Positions 22,295 through 30,810 of a stretch of 64,000 nucleotides of DNA are shown piece by piece (position 1 is the first letter of the stretch; each line of letters begins with the position of its first letter). Source of the stretch: Gammaproteobacteria bacterium Gsub. Its GTDB lineage: Bacteria > Pseudomonadota > Gammaproteobacteria > PS1 > Pseudothioglobaceae. Location: the NCBI GenBank assembly GCA_002007405.1, contig JYIN01000002.1, positions 1 to 64,000 of the forward strand, written 5' to 3'. A model generated the notes under the pieces. The model ran no database searches, was not told where the DNA came from, and saw nothing but the letters and a program-made list of their open reading frames with translations. The position numbers and the translations under genes were made by a program.

Positions 22295-22345
22295 TACAAC
22301 TTGAGTGTGGAGCATTATTTTTTTTTATATAAACGGAGAATAACT

Positions 22346-22897
22346 ATGAAAACATTAACAAAAACAATAGCAGTCGCTACTGTAATCGCAGCAACATCAG
22401 CGTCAGCTTTTTGGAATAACAATAATGGCTGGGGCAACAATCGTTGGGGCAATAACGCCTATCATAACAACTGGGGTCCTTTTGATGGCGGCTCTAATTG
22501 GGGACCATTCAACAGCGGTTCTAACTGGGGTCCATTTGACAGTGGCTCTAATTGGGGACCATTCAACAGCGGTTCTAACTGGGGTCCATTTGACAGTGGT
22601 TCTAACTGGGGTCCATTTAGAGGTAATCAAGATTGGATGAATGACACCGATTTTGGTTTTAACTTTAACACCAAAAATACCACTGACAGCAAGATTTCTG
22701 GTGCAGCCGATGCTTATGCCAAAGGTCAAGCCGATGCTTATGCTAAAGGTCAAGCCGATGCTTATGCTAAAGGCAGAGCCGATGCTTATGCTAAAGGTCA
22801 AGCCGATGGTTATACAAGAGGTCAAGCCGATGCTTATGCCAAAGGCTATTCGGATGCAAAGGCTTCAAATAGAACAGAAGATAATAACCGTCAATAA
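22346..22897 (+). CDS. Exported low-complexity repeat protein (possible sulfur-globule-type protein), copy 2
   Basis: A 183-residue paralogue of the preceding protein: signal peptide ending ATSASA-FW, an Asn/Trp/Gly-rich head (NNNGWGNNRWGNN), about six SNWGPF(N/D)SG repeats, a WMNDTDFGFNFNTKNTTD linker and five to seven ADAYAKGQ repeats. The ATG at 22346 is chosen because it is preceded by GGAGAA and gives a proper signal peptide; a longer reading from 22301 would bury the signal sequence. The linker is more conserved between the copies than the repeats, suggesting a functional core there. Function is unknown; a structural periplasmic or globule-coat role is an inference. Confidence 0.82.
   Translation: MKTLTKTIAVATVIAATSASAFWNNNNGWGNNRWGNNAYHNNWGPFDGGSNWGPFNSGSNWGPFDSGSNWGPFNSGSNWGPFDSGSNWGPFRGNQDWMNDTDFGFNFNTKNTTDSKISGAADAYAKGQADAYAKGQADAYAKGRADAYAKGQADGYTRGQADAYAKGYSDAKASNRTEDNNRQ
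22501..22608 (+). repeat. Two near-identical 54-bp tandem repeats
   Basis: Units at 22501-22554 and 22555-22608 each encode two nine-residue WGPF modules, alternating an FN and an FD version. The 54-bp unit is a doubled form of the 27-bp unit seen in copy 1, so the two paralogues have expanded independently. Confidence 0.85.
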
Positions 22898-22923
22898 GTT
22901 TTATCTGTATTTGAAATCAATAA

Positions 22924-22951
22924 AAGGGGTGTGAAAGCACCTCTTTTTTTT
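22924..22951 (+). terminator. Rho-independent terminator after repeat-protein copy 2
   Basis: Stem AGGGGTG/CACCTCT (one G-T pair) around a six-base loop, followed by eight T residues. Confidence 0.8.
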
Positions 22952-23068
22952 GTTTTATGTAAAAATGTATTACAATAAACATAACCCACCCATTAAATAT
23001 TTGATGAAACAAAGAGTTAATCTGTTTTTTCATCTTTTTACCAACTGAGAAAAAATAAAAAAATAATA

Positions 23069-23413
23069 ATGGTAAGGTATTTGTTTAATATCATTGTATT
23101 TACCACTAATATAGCCAGTGCTTCCCCTTGGATGCCTTGGGATAAAAGTCGCCATAATGATGATAATTTAGTTAAAATTTGGATGCCATGGAATTCTAAT
23201 TCTCAAATTAATCCAACTTTTGAGCCGATAAAAGAGATGAATAATTGGGCTGATGACCCAGTCTATTTTAATCCTCAGGACAAAATTAAAAGTGATTGGT
23301 ATAAAGAGGGTTTATTAAATTATTACCATAAATTTGGACACCAAGATTATGGCTATGACAAGCAAAACTATCTGCCCGTGAAAGGTAATAATTTTCCTAT
23401 TTTCGCTAATTAG
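23069..23413 (+). CDS. Small exported protein with WMPW motifs, unknown function
   Basis: A 114-residue protein with a short hydrophobic N-terminus that looks like a signal peptide (cleavage near ASA-SPW). The mature part begins PWMPWDKS and has a second WMPWNSN motif, and is rich in Asn, Asp, Tyr and Trp. No ribosome site is obvious before the ATG, so the start is uncertain. Its position just after the two WGPF-repeat genes and its similar Trp-Pro-Asn composition suggest a related exported structural protein, but no family was recognised. Confidence 0.6.
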   Translation: MVRYLFNIIVFTTNIASASPWMPWDKSRHNDDNLVKIWMPWNSNSQINPTFEPIKEMNNWADDPVYFNPQDKIKSDWYKEGLLNYYHKFGHQDYGYDKQNYLPVKGNNFPIFAN

Positions 23414-23427
23414 TAAATAACGATCAA

Positions 23428-23460
23428 ACTCAGCGACGGCGGTTAGCCGTCCGCTGGAGT
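23428..23460. terminator. GC-rich hairpin between convergent genes
   Basis: A long imperfect hairpin with a perfect GACGGC/GCCGTC core around a GGTTA loop, extended by ACTC-AGC/GCTGGAGT with two bulged bases. It is much more GC-rich than its surroundings and is followed by GTTTTGTT. It probably terminates the upstream gene, and may be a dispersed palindromic element. Confidence 0.5.
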
Positions 23461-23517
23461 GTTTTGTTAGGTGACTTTAAATAATTAATGTTTATGTCTC
23501 TTTATCTTTTATGTGTG

Positions 23518-24552
23518 TTATTCCCTTTCTATTTCATAAGCAACTAATCGTCGTGTGGTAGCATTATAAACACCCTCAACTTCAATATAATGTCCAACCC
23601 TAAGAAATGCTAAACTAGTATGTTCAAAATAAGCTCTTGTCGCATCAACAACAAGAGTACCTAACGGCAATGATGAGGTGTACTCTCTTCTGATAACATT
23701 CATAGTTATTAAAGAGCCATTTATTGCTGTAATTATTCCTTCAACCTCAGCATAAGAACCATTACTATCACTAACACCATCGCGGTTGTGGTCATCGTCA
23801 TGGTAACCATCGCGGTCGTGGTCATCGTCATGGTAACCATCGCGGTCATCGTCATCGTCATAATAAGAATCACGGTCTCTATCCTCATCTAAATAACCAT
23901 TATTATTTCTGTCTAAATAAAACGGAAAATTATTATCATCACTTTCATCATTATTTGGGTTTACATCAACAGGGTTAAGCACACCATCACCATCATCATC
24001 GTTGTTGCCTGAATAGTCATTATCATATCTGTTATGAATACCATCATTATCATGATCCCAAGTTGTAGTAGCAGTTGGTGTGGACAAAAGATTTAGCCCA
24101 GATAATACGATAACTGGATGATGTAAATCAAGCACACCATCATTATCGGCGTCATTACCGCCAGCATCATCACGGGTTGTATATAAATTCAGATGCCCTA
24201 AATCTATCATTATGTCAGTATTGGCAGTAAATCTATAACTATTCACGCCATTAACAATAAATTCTATTGGTGTGGTAATACTTTGTAGCGTGTCTTCATT
24301 AACTGTCATAAACAGATAATAAGCTACACCCTGCTTTAAAGTAATTGAAAATGGATGGCGATCTGTGCCATCATCAGTTGAGGTGCTTTTATAATAACTG
24401 CCATTTTCACCAAAAGCCTCTATCAGCGTTCCTGGAACCGAACCAACAAGATTAAAATTTCCTGTGTTGGTGCTACTTGGGTTGCTATTGCCACCGCCAC
24501 CACAACCAACTATAAAAAATGATAAACTCATCAACAAACTTACTTTCATCAT
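23518..24552 (-). CDS. Lipoprotein with Asp-rich calcium-binding-type repeats and C-terminal DUF5666-like domain
   Basis: A 344-residue protein with a type II signal peptide (lipobox FIVGC, then a Gly-rich stretch). Residues about 25-135 form a beta-rich domain. Residues about 140-265 are Asp-rich repeats of thrombospondin type-3 or dockerin-like character (DADNDGVLD, DHDNDGIHN, DRDGYHDDDH). The C-terminal 75 residues (VEGIITAINGSLITMN ... GHYIEVEG) resemble DUF5666, a small OB-like domain common in proteobacterial lipoproteins. The start has two adjacent ATGs directly after AGGAGGTGT. It is probably an outer-membrane or periplasmic lipoprotein with calcium-dependent folding; the role is unknown. 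Confidence 0.82.
   Translation of the reverse strand: MMKVSLLMSLSFFIVGCGGGGNSNPSSTNTGNFNLVGSVPGTLIEAFGENGSYYKSTSTDDGTDRHPFSITLKQGVAYYLFMTVNEDTLQSITTPIEFIVNGVNSYRFTANTDIMIDLGHLNLYTTRDDAGGNDADNDGVLDLHHPVIVLSGLNLLSTPTATTTWDHDNDGIHNRYDNDYSGNNDDDGDGVLNPVDVNPNNDESDDNNFPFYLDRNNNGYLDEDRDRDSYYDDDDDRDGYHDDDHDRDGYHDDDHNRDGVSDSNGSYAEVEGIITAINGSLITMNVIRREYTSSLPLGTLVVDATRAYFEHTSLAFLRVGHYIEVEGVYNATTRRLVAYEIERE
23781..23840 (-). repeat. Two 30-bp tandem repeats in the Asp-rich lipoprotein
   Basis: Units 23781-23810 and 23811-23840 differ at one base and encode the ten-residue module DRDGYHDDDH (with one R/D variant). A degenerate third copy follows. Local duplication has extended the acidic calcium-binding-type region. 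Confidence 0.85.
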
Positions 24553-24650
24553 ACACCTCCTAATCTTAGTTAAATTTTAGGAAAATTATCACGATAAATT
24601 TAAAAAATGTCTATTGGTAAAACATTACAAAAGATGTATATTGAAGTTTA

Positions 24651-25112
24651 TTAGGAGTTTTTACTTATAAAATCATCTAAAAAATTACTCATTAATTCAT
24701 GACGATTGTGTGTATTTGATTTTTTATAAATAGCTGCTGCTTGCTGGGCAATAGTTTTTTCTGATACTTTGCGAATATGCGCAATTTCTTTAAATGAAAA
24801 GCCTTTAATGATTAGCCAAGTGATTTCATTTTCTGCATTTGTTAATTGCCATGTGCTAAGTGTTTGATTGATACAATCAACTGTTTTTCCTTGTAAATTT
24901 TCTACAGTTTTTGTGGCTGTTCGCAATTCTAACCTAGTCTTATCAATTTCATAAAACTGATGAATTAATAAATAAATAGCTAGCACTATAAGCAATAACT
25001 CTAAAAAAAAGTGCAGACCTAATTCATATTTTGAATAGTCAATCCATAAATCATAAGTAAAAAATATAATGATTAAGGTATATATTAAAAATTTAAAATA
25101 ACGATGTATCAT
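24651..25112 (-). CDS. Membrane-anchored LuxR-type helix-turn-helix protein
   Basis: A 153-residue protein. Two hydrophobic segments lie at about residues 7-22 and 32-52, then a short coiled-coil-like stretch, then a LuxR/GerE helix-turn-helix (LTNAENEITWLIIKGFSFKEIAHIR split over two helices, with SEKTIAQQAAAIYKKSN as recognition helix). No receiver or ligand domain is present. Membrane-bound regulators of this size occur in marine proteobacteria but the signal is unknown. It is co-directional with the lipoprotein gene 98 bp downstream, so it may control it (inference). Confidence 0.78.
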   Translation of the reverse strand: MIHRYFKFLIYTLIIIFFTYDLWIDYSKYELGLHFFLELLLIVLAIYLLIHQFYEIDKTRLELRTATKTVENLQGKTVDCINQTLSTWQLTNAENEITWLIIKGFSFKEIAHIRKVSEKTIAQQAAAIYKKSNTHNRHELMSNFLDDFISKNS

Positions 25113-25308
25113 GATTTTTTTTTAACACCTAACTAATAACTATTGGTCTAATAAACAATACAAAAAATCTATAAATGGCGCAAGTATCAATGATACCAAT
25201 GATATACAGGTGATTGGTTGGTTTGTTATTTATTTGTTATTTAAATATGTCTTTATTCAAGTGTAATTTTAATGAACTTTGCCTGTTTTTAGTTGGAAAG
25301 GCTTTGAC

Positions 25309-25333
25309 CAAAAAACCTGGCTTGTTGTAGCCA
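25309..25333 (-). terminator. Likely terminator of the rpsF-dnaB operon
   Basis: On the minus strand a TGGCT/AGCCA stem with a six-base loop is followed by GGTTTTTT, about 38 bases past the dnaB stop. The stem is short. Region 25113-25371 otherwise holds nothing recognisable. Confidence 0.5.
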
Positions 25334-25371
25334 AAAAATTCAGCATCACAGTAAAAAATTATTTTGATATT

Positions 25372-26820
25372 TTAAAGTGGCGTTTGTTCAAAATTATCCA
25401 TGTTGTTGAGATAGGCGGCGTTTATTTCTTCATCTGACAAGTCTTGGAATTGATCGTCATTTGCCCAGTCTTCAAAGCGAGTATACTCGCCGATAAAAGT
25501 TAGTTTGATGCTGCCGGTTGCGCCGTTTCTATGTTTAGCAATTTTTAAATCGGCTTTGCCAATTTCATTAGGGTCGGAATAAGCGTCATCATGATATTGT
25601 TCATCACGGTAGATAAAGCCGATAATATCAGCATCTTGTTCAATTGAGCCTGATTCGCGTAAATCAGCCATTTGTGGCATCCGCCCTTTGTTGGCTTTGG
25701 GGCGTGATTCAACACCACGATTGAGCTGTGATAAGGCAATCATTGGCACATTGATTTCTTTAGCAAGGGCCTTTAGTGAGCGTGATATTTCTGAGATTTC
25801 TTGCACGCGGTTTTCATTTTTGCCATGCACAGTCATTAGTTGTAAATAATCCACCATTACCAATGCTAATTCTGGGTATTTTCTTTTTAGGCGGCGGCAT
25901 TTTGCACGAATTTCTGTTGGTGTGATGGACGGGGTTTCGTCAACCAAAATTACATTTTCTTCTAAGGCTCGAACCGCATGGTTAAAGCTGTTCCAATCAG
26001 TGTCACTCATTGAGCCATCGCGCAGTTTTAAGCCATGAATATGACCAAATGAAGAAATCATACGCAGGACTAATTGCTCGGTGGGCATCTCTAAACTAAA
26101 TACTGCCACAGGTTTAGGCGTGGGACTGCTAATGGCAACATGTTCAATAATATTCATAGAAAGTGCGGTTTTCCCCATTGACGGGCGTCCTGCGATGATA
26201 ATTAGATCACCTTTTTGTAGGCCTGAGGTGATTTTATCAAACTGGGTAAAACCAGTTTCTAATCCAGTAATGCCAGTCTTTTCTTGCATTTCTTGGACGC
26301 GACTGACCACATCTTTGATAATATCTTTAACATTGACCATATCTTGTTTGCCACGACTTACTTGTTCAGCAATTTCAAATATTTTTCTCTCGGATAGATC
26401 AATCAACTCTTGCATTTCAATATTTTTGGGGCGATAAGCAGTGTCGGCAATTTCATAGCTGATTTTAATTAACTGTCGATAAACAGATAATTCGCGCACA
26501 TGCTTGGCGTAGGTATGGATATTGGAGATGCTGGGTGTATTTTGCGCAATTTGTGCTAAATAATTAAAACCACCAATGGTTTTTTCATCCTCAGTTTTTT
26601 TTAGAGCCTCTTTAACAGTGAGTATATCAGCAGGTTTGTCATGCTCTAAAAGTCGGTTGATGGCATTAAAAATAAGCTGGTGTGCAGGATTATAAAAATC
26701 GTTCTCAACCAAAATATCAGCCACTTGTTCCCAAGCTTCGTTATGCAATAACAAACCACCTAGAACGGATTGTTCTGATTCTAACGAATGTGGCGGTAAT
26801 TTAGCATTTTTGAGATCCAT
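25372..26820 (-). CDS. dnaB: Replicative DNA helicase DnaB
   Basis: A 482-residue hexameric helicase that unwinds DNA at the replication fork. The N-terminal domain (PPHSLESEQSVLGGLLL) and linker are typical. The RecA-like domain has Walker A GRPSMGKTALS, Walker B VMVDYLQLM and the SQLNRGVESRP segment with the DLRESGSIEQDAD motif. No intein is present. It is the last gene of a ribosomal-protein operon, an arrangement common in Gammaproteobacteria. Confidence 0.97.
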   Translation of the reverse strand: MDLKNAKLPPHSLESEQSVLGGLLLHNEAWEQVADILVENDFYNPAHQLIFNAINRLLEHDKPADILTVKEALKKTEDEKTIGGFNYLAQIAQNTPSISNIHTYAKHVRELSVYRQLIKISYEIADTAYRPKNIEMQELIDLSERKIFEIAEQVSRGKQDMVNVKDIIKDVVSRVQEMQEKTGITGLETGFTQFDKITSGLQKGDLIIIAGRPSMGKTALSMNIIEHVAISSPTPKPVAVFSLEMPTEQLVLRMISSFGHIHGLKLRDGSMSDTDWNSFNHAVRALEENVILVDETPSITPTEIRAKCRRLKRKYPELALVMVDYLQLMTVHGKNENRVQEISEISRSLKALAKEINVPMIALSQLNRGVESRPKANKGRMPQMADLRESGSIEQDADIIGFIYRDEQYHDDAYSDPNEIGKADLKIAKHRNGATGSIKLTFIGEYTRFEDWANDDQFQDLSDEEINAAYLNNMDNFEQTPL

Positions 26821-26894
26821 TAACTTGTTTTGGAGAAATAAAAACCTATCAATAAAGAATCTTTATTTTAACTCAGTTAAAGACTGGTGTTGTT

Positions 26895-27350
26895 TTATTC
26901 TTCGTTATTTGATGCTTCTACAACCACTTTAATATTTATCATGATATCGGTGTATAAACTAACACTTACCTCATATTCGCCGACAAAGCGGATGGCTTCA
27001 GGCATATTAATATCGCGTTTTTCGACCTCAAAGCCACTGGTTGCTAAACTTTTTGTAATGTCAGCGGCATTGATAGAGCCAAACAGTTTTCCTCCCTCCC
27101 CTGCATTGGCTTGAATGGTGCATACTAAGTCTGCCATGGCTTGTGCTTTTTCTTCTGCTGTTTTTAAGGTGATGGCTTGTTTGGTCTCTAATTCTGCTCT
27201 GATGGTTTCAAATTCGGCTTTATTAGCCGCTGTGGCTGGTTTTACCTTGCCTTGTGGAATGAGAAAATTACGCGCATAGCCAGATTTAACATTGGCTAAA
27301 TCACCTAAATCACCCAGTTTTTGAATTTTTTCTAATAAAATTACTTGCAT
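26895..27350 (-). CDS. rplI: 50S ribosomal protein L9
   Basis: A 151-residue two-domain ribosomal protein: N-terminal rRNA-binding domain (MQVILLEKIQKLGDLGDLANVKSGYARN in the conserved order), a connecting helix, and a C-terminal domain with LFGSINAADI. It sits 10 bp after rpsR and 74 bp before dnaB. Confidence 0.97.
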   Translation of the reverse strand: MQVILLEKIQKLGDLGDLANVKSGYARNFLIPQGKVKPATAANKAEFETIRAELETKQAITLKTAEEKAQAMADLVCTIQANAGEGGKLFGSINAADITKSLATSGFEVEKRDINMPEAIRFVGEYEVSVSLYTDIMINIKVVVEASNNEE

Positions 27351-27360
27351 AATTTGATCT

Positions 27361-27615
27361 CTATTTTTTATGTTTATCGGTGTAAGGAATCAAGGCTAAA
27401 AATCTAGCGCGCTTGATTGCGGTACTAAGTTGGCGTTGAAATTTTGCACTTGTGCCAGTTACTCTTGATGGGGTAATTTTTCCACTTTCTTCAATGTTTT
27501 TTAACAAGGTATTAACATCTTTATAGTCAATTTCCTGAACGCCTGCAGCAGTAAAACGACAAAAAGTATTGATTTTAATTTGTGGTTTACGCTTTCTTTT
27601 TATTTGTTTAGCCAT
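27361..27615 (-). CDS. rpsR: 30S ribosomal protein S18
   Basis: An 84-residue small-subunit protein next to S6 in the ribosome. [19 protein letters not shown] and [15 protein letters not shown] are family signatures. The gene lies 9 bp after rpsF; the priB gene that separates them in enterics is absent. Confidence 0.96.
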   Translation of the reverse strand: MAKQIKRKRKPQIKINTFCRFTAAGVQEIDYKDVNTLLKNIEESGKITPSRVTGTSAKFQRQLSTAIKRARFLALIPYTDKHKK

Positions 27616-27624
27616 GTTATCTCC

Positions 27625-27954
27625 CTAATCTTTGTTTTTATTCGTCATCATAATTGAGGGCTGGGTAATTGCCTCTTTGCGGGCGATAACTAAATTTCTT
27701 AAAATTGCGTCATTAAAACGGAAATTATAATTAAGTTTATCAAGGGTTTTTTGACTACATTCAATATTTATCATTAGATAATGTGCTTTGTAGATTTTTT
27801 TGATTGGATAAGCTAGATGTTTGCGCCCCCAGTCTTCTTCACGATGAATGTTACCCCCGTCAGTAGTAATCATCTCTTTGTATTTTTCTATCATTGTGCC
27901 AACTTGGTCTGATTGGTCGGGATGCACAATGAGGGTAATCTCATAATGTCGCAT
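27625..27954 (-). CDS. rpsF: 30S ribosomal protein S6
   Basis: A 109-residue ferredoxin-like ribosomal protein with [34 protein letters not shown] and [12 protein letters not shown]. It is the first gene of the rpsF-rpsR-rplI-dnaB unit, preceded by AAGGAG on the minus strand. The short tail lacks the long acidic extension seen in E. coli. Confidence 0.96.
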   Translation of the reverse strand: MRHYEITLIVHPDQSDQVGTMIEKYKEMITTDGGNIHREEDWGRKHLAYPIKKIYKAHYLMINIECSQKTLDKLNYNFRFNDAILRNLVIARKEAITQPSIMMTNKNKD

Positions 27955-28070
27955 TTAATTCTCCTTATGGTTTAGCTCAGCTTGCCACAAACTATGATCA
28001 AGCAAGGAAGTCAGCATTTTATACTATAATTTAGTATTGATGGCATAAAAAAGTTTTTTTTGTTAAAATC

Positions 28071-28757
28071 GTGCTTTATTTATCGGCATTTGTTTTGACA
28101 ACAAAACCAACCTTTATTAAATGGTTGCTAGGTTTGATTGCACTCAGCATTGTAATTTTTGCAATATATGTCAATCATTTACATAATACGATTAAGGATG
28201 AATTTTCAAAGCCATTTGCAGAAACTAACACAAAACTACACCTGCATCAACACCCATCGGCATTGATTAACATGCTTTTGTTGGTAGAAGATCAATCGTT
28301 TTTTGAGCATTCAGGAGTGGATTTTAAGGAAATTATCAAAGTATTGCGTAACTATTTATTTTTTGATAAGCCTATCAGAGGGGCAAGCACATTGACCCAA
28401 CAGTTGATTAAAAATACTTTGTTAGGCAGAGAAAAAACCATAACGCGTAAAATCAATGAAGCGTTAATGGCATTACTATTAGAATATTCGTTTGACAAAG
28501 AATTTATTTTGAGTCGCTACATGAATACCGTATATTTAGGACAACAAGGAAATACTATAATTTATGGATTTGCCAACGCTGCACAATTTTATTTCCAAAA
28601 ACCGATTGATGCGTTATCGTTAGCGGAAATGGCAGCGTTGGTAGCGTTGGTCAAAGGTCCTTCATTTTATCACCCGGTTAAACACCCGAAAAGATTTATA
28701 AAACGCCAGCAGTTGGTTTTGAGTTTGTATAATAAATACAAAAAAATTATAGAATGA
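28071..28757 (+). CDS. mtgA: Monofunctional biosynthetic peptidoglycan transglycosylase
   Basis: A 228-residue GT51 enzyme that polymerises lipid II into glycan strands at the inner membrane. A single transmembrane segment (about residues 18-36) precedes the catalytic domain with EDQSFFEHSG (first catalytic Glu), RGASTLTQQLIKN and KINEALMALLLE. There is no transpeptidase domain. The best start is GTG at 28071; no ribosome site is obvious. It is divergent from rpsF. Confidence 0.93.
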   Translation: MLYLSAFVLTTKPTFIKWLLGLIALSIVIFAIYVNHLHNTIKDEFSKPFAETNTKLHLHQHPSALINMLLLVEDQSFFEHSGVDFKEIIKVLRNYLFFDKPIRGASTLTQQLIKNTLLGREKTITRKINEALMALLLEYSFDKEFILSRYMNTVYLGQQGNTIIYGFANAAQFYFQKPIDALSLAEMAALVALVKGPSFYHPVKHPKRFIKRQQLVLSLYNKYKKIIE

Positions 28758-28804
28758 GACTTTTTTGATTATTTATCATTATGCAAGGCGTTTAGAATAG
28801 GTAG

Positions 28805-29452
28805 ATGAATTTATTGGCAATTGACACTTGCACCGAAGTTTGCTCAGTGAGTTTGTCTGCTGGTGGCGTTAAAATCAGTCGTTTTGTAAAAGATGTTGAT
28901 AAAAAATCTGGGTTGATTTTGCCTTTGTGTGATGAGGTGTTTGCCAAAGTCGGAATCGGTGTCTCAGAGTTAGATGGCATTATTTATACTCGAGGTCCTG
29001 GGACATTTACTGGAGTGAGAATGTGTGTGGCTGTGGCACAAGGTTTATCTCTGGCATCTGCCATTCCTACTTTGGGGTTTTCAACTTTAGAAGTCATTGG
29101 TTTTGGTGCGGCTAAAAAATACAACACTCAAAAAATTGCCGTAGCACTTGATGCGCGTATGGGTGAGGTATATTGGGGTGTGTATGAAAATGCTAAATTG
29201 CAAAGTGAGGTTTTAAAAAAGCCAAATGCAGTGACTAAATTGAGTGCTGATTTTATTGGCGTAGGGACGGGTTGGGGTGTTTATCAAAGCGAGCTGTTGA
29301 AACAAACAAAGGTCAGTAAATTTAAGGCGGATTTTTATCCGCAAGCACAAAATTTGATTGAGCTATATCTGCGAAAAAATAATACTTTTAATAATAAATT
29401 ACCTTTACCAAAGTATTTACGCAATAACATTGTGCAAAAATCATTAAAATGA
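28805..29452 (+). CDS. tsaB: tRNA threonylcarbamoyladenosine biosynthesis protein TsaB
   Basis: A 215-residue ASKHA-fold partner of TsaD needed for the t6A37 modification of ANN-decoding tRNAs. MNLLAIDTCTEVCSVSL, YTRGPGTFTGVRMCVAVAQGL and VALDARMGEVYWG are the hallmark segments. TsaB has no catalytic activity of its own and stabilises TsaD. The gene is slightly shorter than in E. coli (231). Confidence 0.94.
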   Translation: MNLLAIDTCTEVCSVSLSAGGVKISRFVKDVDKKSGLILPLCDEVFAKVGIGVSELDGIIYTRGPGTFTGVRMCVAVAQGLSLASAIPTLGFSTLEVIGFGAAKKYNTQKIAVALDARMGEVYWGVYENAKLQSEVLKKPNAVTKLSADFIGVGTGWGVYQSELLKQTKVSKFKADFYPQAQNLIELYLRKNNTFNNKLPLPKYLRNNIVQKSLK

Positions 29453-29483
29453 TTTATTTATTGTTGTAAATCGCAAATCAGTT

Positions 29484-30227
29484 ATGTGGAAATGGATTCA
29501 GGCATTTGCCTCGCCACAAAATTTTTATCAAATCAGTGAGAAAATCATCCCTTGGTTTTTGTCTCCTTTTATTATTTTGACCTTACTGGGATTGTATTGG
29601 GGCTTGATGGTAGCACCTATTGATTACCAACAAGGTGAGAGTTATCGGATTATGTTTATTCATGTACCAGCGGCATGGATGAGTATGTTGGTTTATTTAA
29701 TCATGGCAATAGCAAGTGGAATTGGGTTAATTTGGCAAATTAAACTAGCGAATGTGGTTGCTAAAGTCTCTGCTCCTATTGGTGCGGCATTTACTTTTTT
29801 AGCGTTGATTACTGGTGCAGTTTGGGGTAAGCCAATGTGGGGGGCATGGTGGGTGTGGGATGCACGGCTAACTTCCGAGTTAATTTTATTGTTTTTATAT
29901 TTGGCGTATATGGCGTTAAATAACGCTTTTGATAACCCCAAAACTGCCGCTAAAGCATCGTCTGTGTTGGCAATTATAGGTTTGGTTAATTTGCCAATTA
30001 TCCATTATTCAGTCCAGTGGTGGAATACTTTGCATCAAGGTGTTTCTTTGGGTATCAATAAAGTAGCCATTCAAGACAGCGATATGCTTTTTGCCCTACT
30101 GTTGATGGCTACGGCATTTAAATTTTTATATGCGACATTAATTTTGCTGCGTGCTCGGGACGAAATTTTATTTAGAGAACAAAATACACGCTGGGTTAAA
30201 GCGGTGATTATGGGAGATGAAAAATGA
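29484..30227 (+). CDS. ccmC: Heme exporter/chaperone protein CcmC
   Basis: A 247-residue inner-membrane protein that loads heme onto CcmE during cytochrome c maturation. Six hydrophobic segments are visible. The tryptophan-rich heme-handling loop (GAWWVWDARLTSEL) and flanking histidines are present. The stop overlaps the ccmD start (ATGA). The ABC subunits CcmA and CcmB are not upstream; tsaB is. Confidence 0.96.
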   Translation: MWKWIQAFASPQNFYQISEKIIPWFLSPFIILTLLGLYWGLMVAPIDYQQGESYRIMFIHVPAAWMSMLVYLIMAIASGIGLIWQIKLANVVAKVSAPIGAAFTFLALITGAVWGKPMWGAWWVWDARLTSELILLFLYLAYMALNNAFDNPKTAAKASSVLAIIGLVNLPIIHYSVQWWNTLHQGVSLGINKVAIQDSDMLFALLLMATAFKFLYATLILLRARDEILFREQNTRWVKAVIMGDEK

Positions 30228-30397
30228 CTTGGGTTGATGTCTTTGATTTTTTGCCATTTGGTAAATATGCGTTTTATATTTGGTTTTCTTATTTAACAGC
30301 CTTTGGAGTGGTTGGGTTTTTATTTATTCGCACCACTTTTATTCATAAAACAATTCAAAAACAACTGCGTAATAAATATCTTCGGGAGGCAAAATGA
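30224..30397 (+). CDS. ccmD: Heme exporter protein CcmD
   Basis: A 57-residue protein read from ATG 30224 to TGA 30397. It has one transmembrane segment (FYIWFSYLTAFGVVGFLF) followed by a basic cytoplasmic tail, exactly the CcmD plan. It overlaps ccmC and ccmE by four bases at either end, so the three are translationally coupled. CcmD helps release holo-CcmE from CcmC. Confidence 0.9.
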   Translation: MTWVDVFDFLPFGKYAFYIWFSYLTAFGVVGFLFIRTTFIHKTIQKQLRNKYLREAK

Positions 30398-30810
30398 CGA
30401 AAAGACAAAATAGAATGGTATTGGTGGCTTTGCTGGTAGCGGGTGTTTCTTTGGCGGGTTATTTTGGGCTTCGGGCATTTAATGAAAACTTATTATATTT
30501 TTTTTCACCAACCGATGTGGTTGCAGGAAAAGCCCCGATTGGTAAGAGTTTCCGCCTCGGTGGTATGGTGGTTAAAGACAGCGTTTGGCGTAACAATCTA
30601 AAAGTTAATTTCCAAGTTACGGATTATGTCAATACTTTTGGCGTTAAATACGAGGGCATCTTGCCAGATCTATTTAAAGAAGGGCAGGGCGTTATCATCA
30701 CCGGATCATTGATAGATAAAACATTTATAGCAACACAAGTCTTAGCAAAACATGATGAAAACTATATGCCGCCTGAGGTGGCCGATGCACTTAAGCGAGC
30801 AAATGAATAA
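30394..30810 (+). CDS. ccmE: Cytochrome c-type biogenesis heme chaperone CcmE
   Basis: A 138-residue periplasmic heme carrier with an N-terminal anchor. The OB-fold shows GKSFRLGGMVVKDSV and the covalent heme-binding histidine in VLAKHDENYMPPEV. Downstream one expects ccmF, but ccmG follows directly with an 8-bp overlap. Confidence 0.96.
   Translation: MTKRQNRMVLVALLVAGVSLAGYFGLRAFNENLLYFFSPTDVVAGKAPIGKSFRLGGMVVKDSVWRNNLKVNFQVTDYVNTFGVKYEGILPDLFKEGQGVIITGSLIDKTFIATQVLAKHDENYMPPEVADALKRANE

Noticed and set aside
22403-22825. Minus-strand frame opposite repeat-protein copy 2
   Set aside because: It is a low-complexity shadow of the repeats; the plus strand has a signal peptide, ribosome site and promoter.
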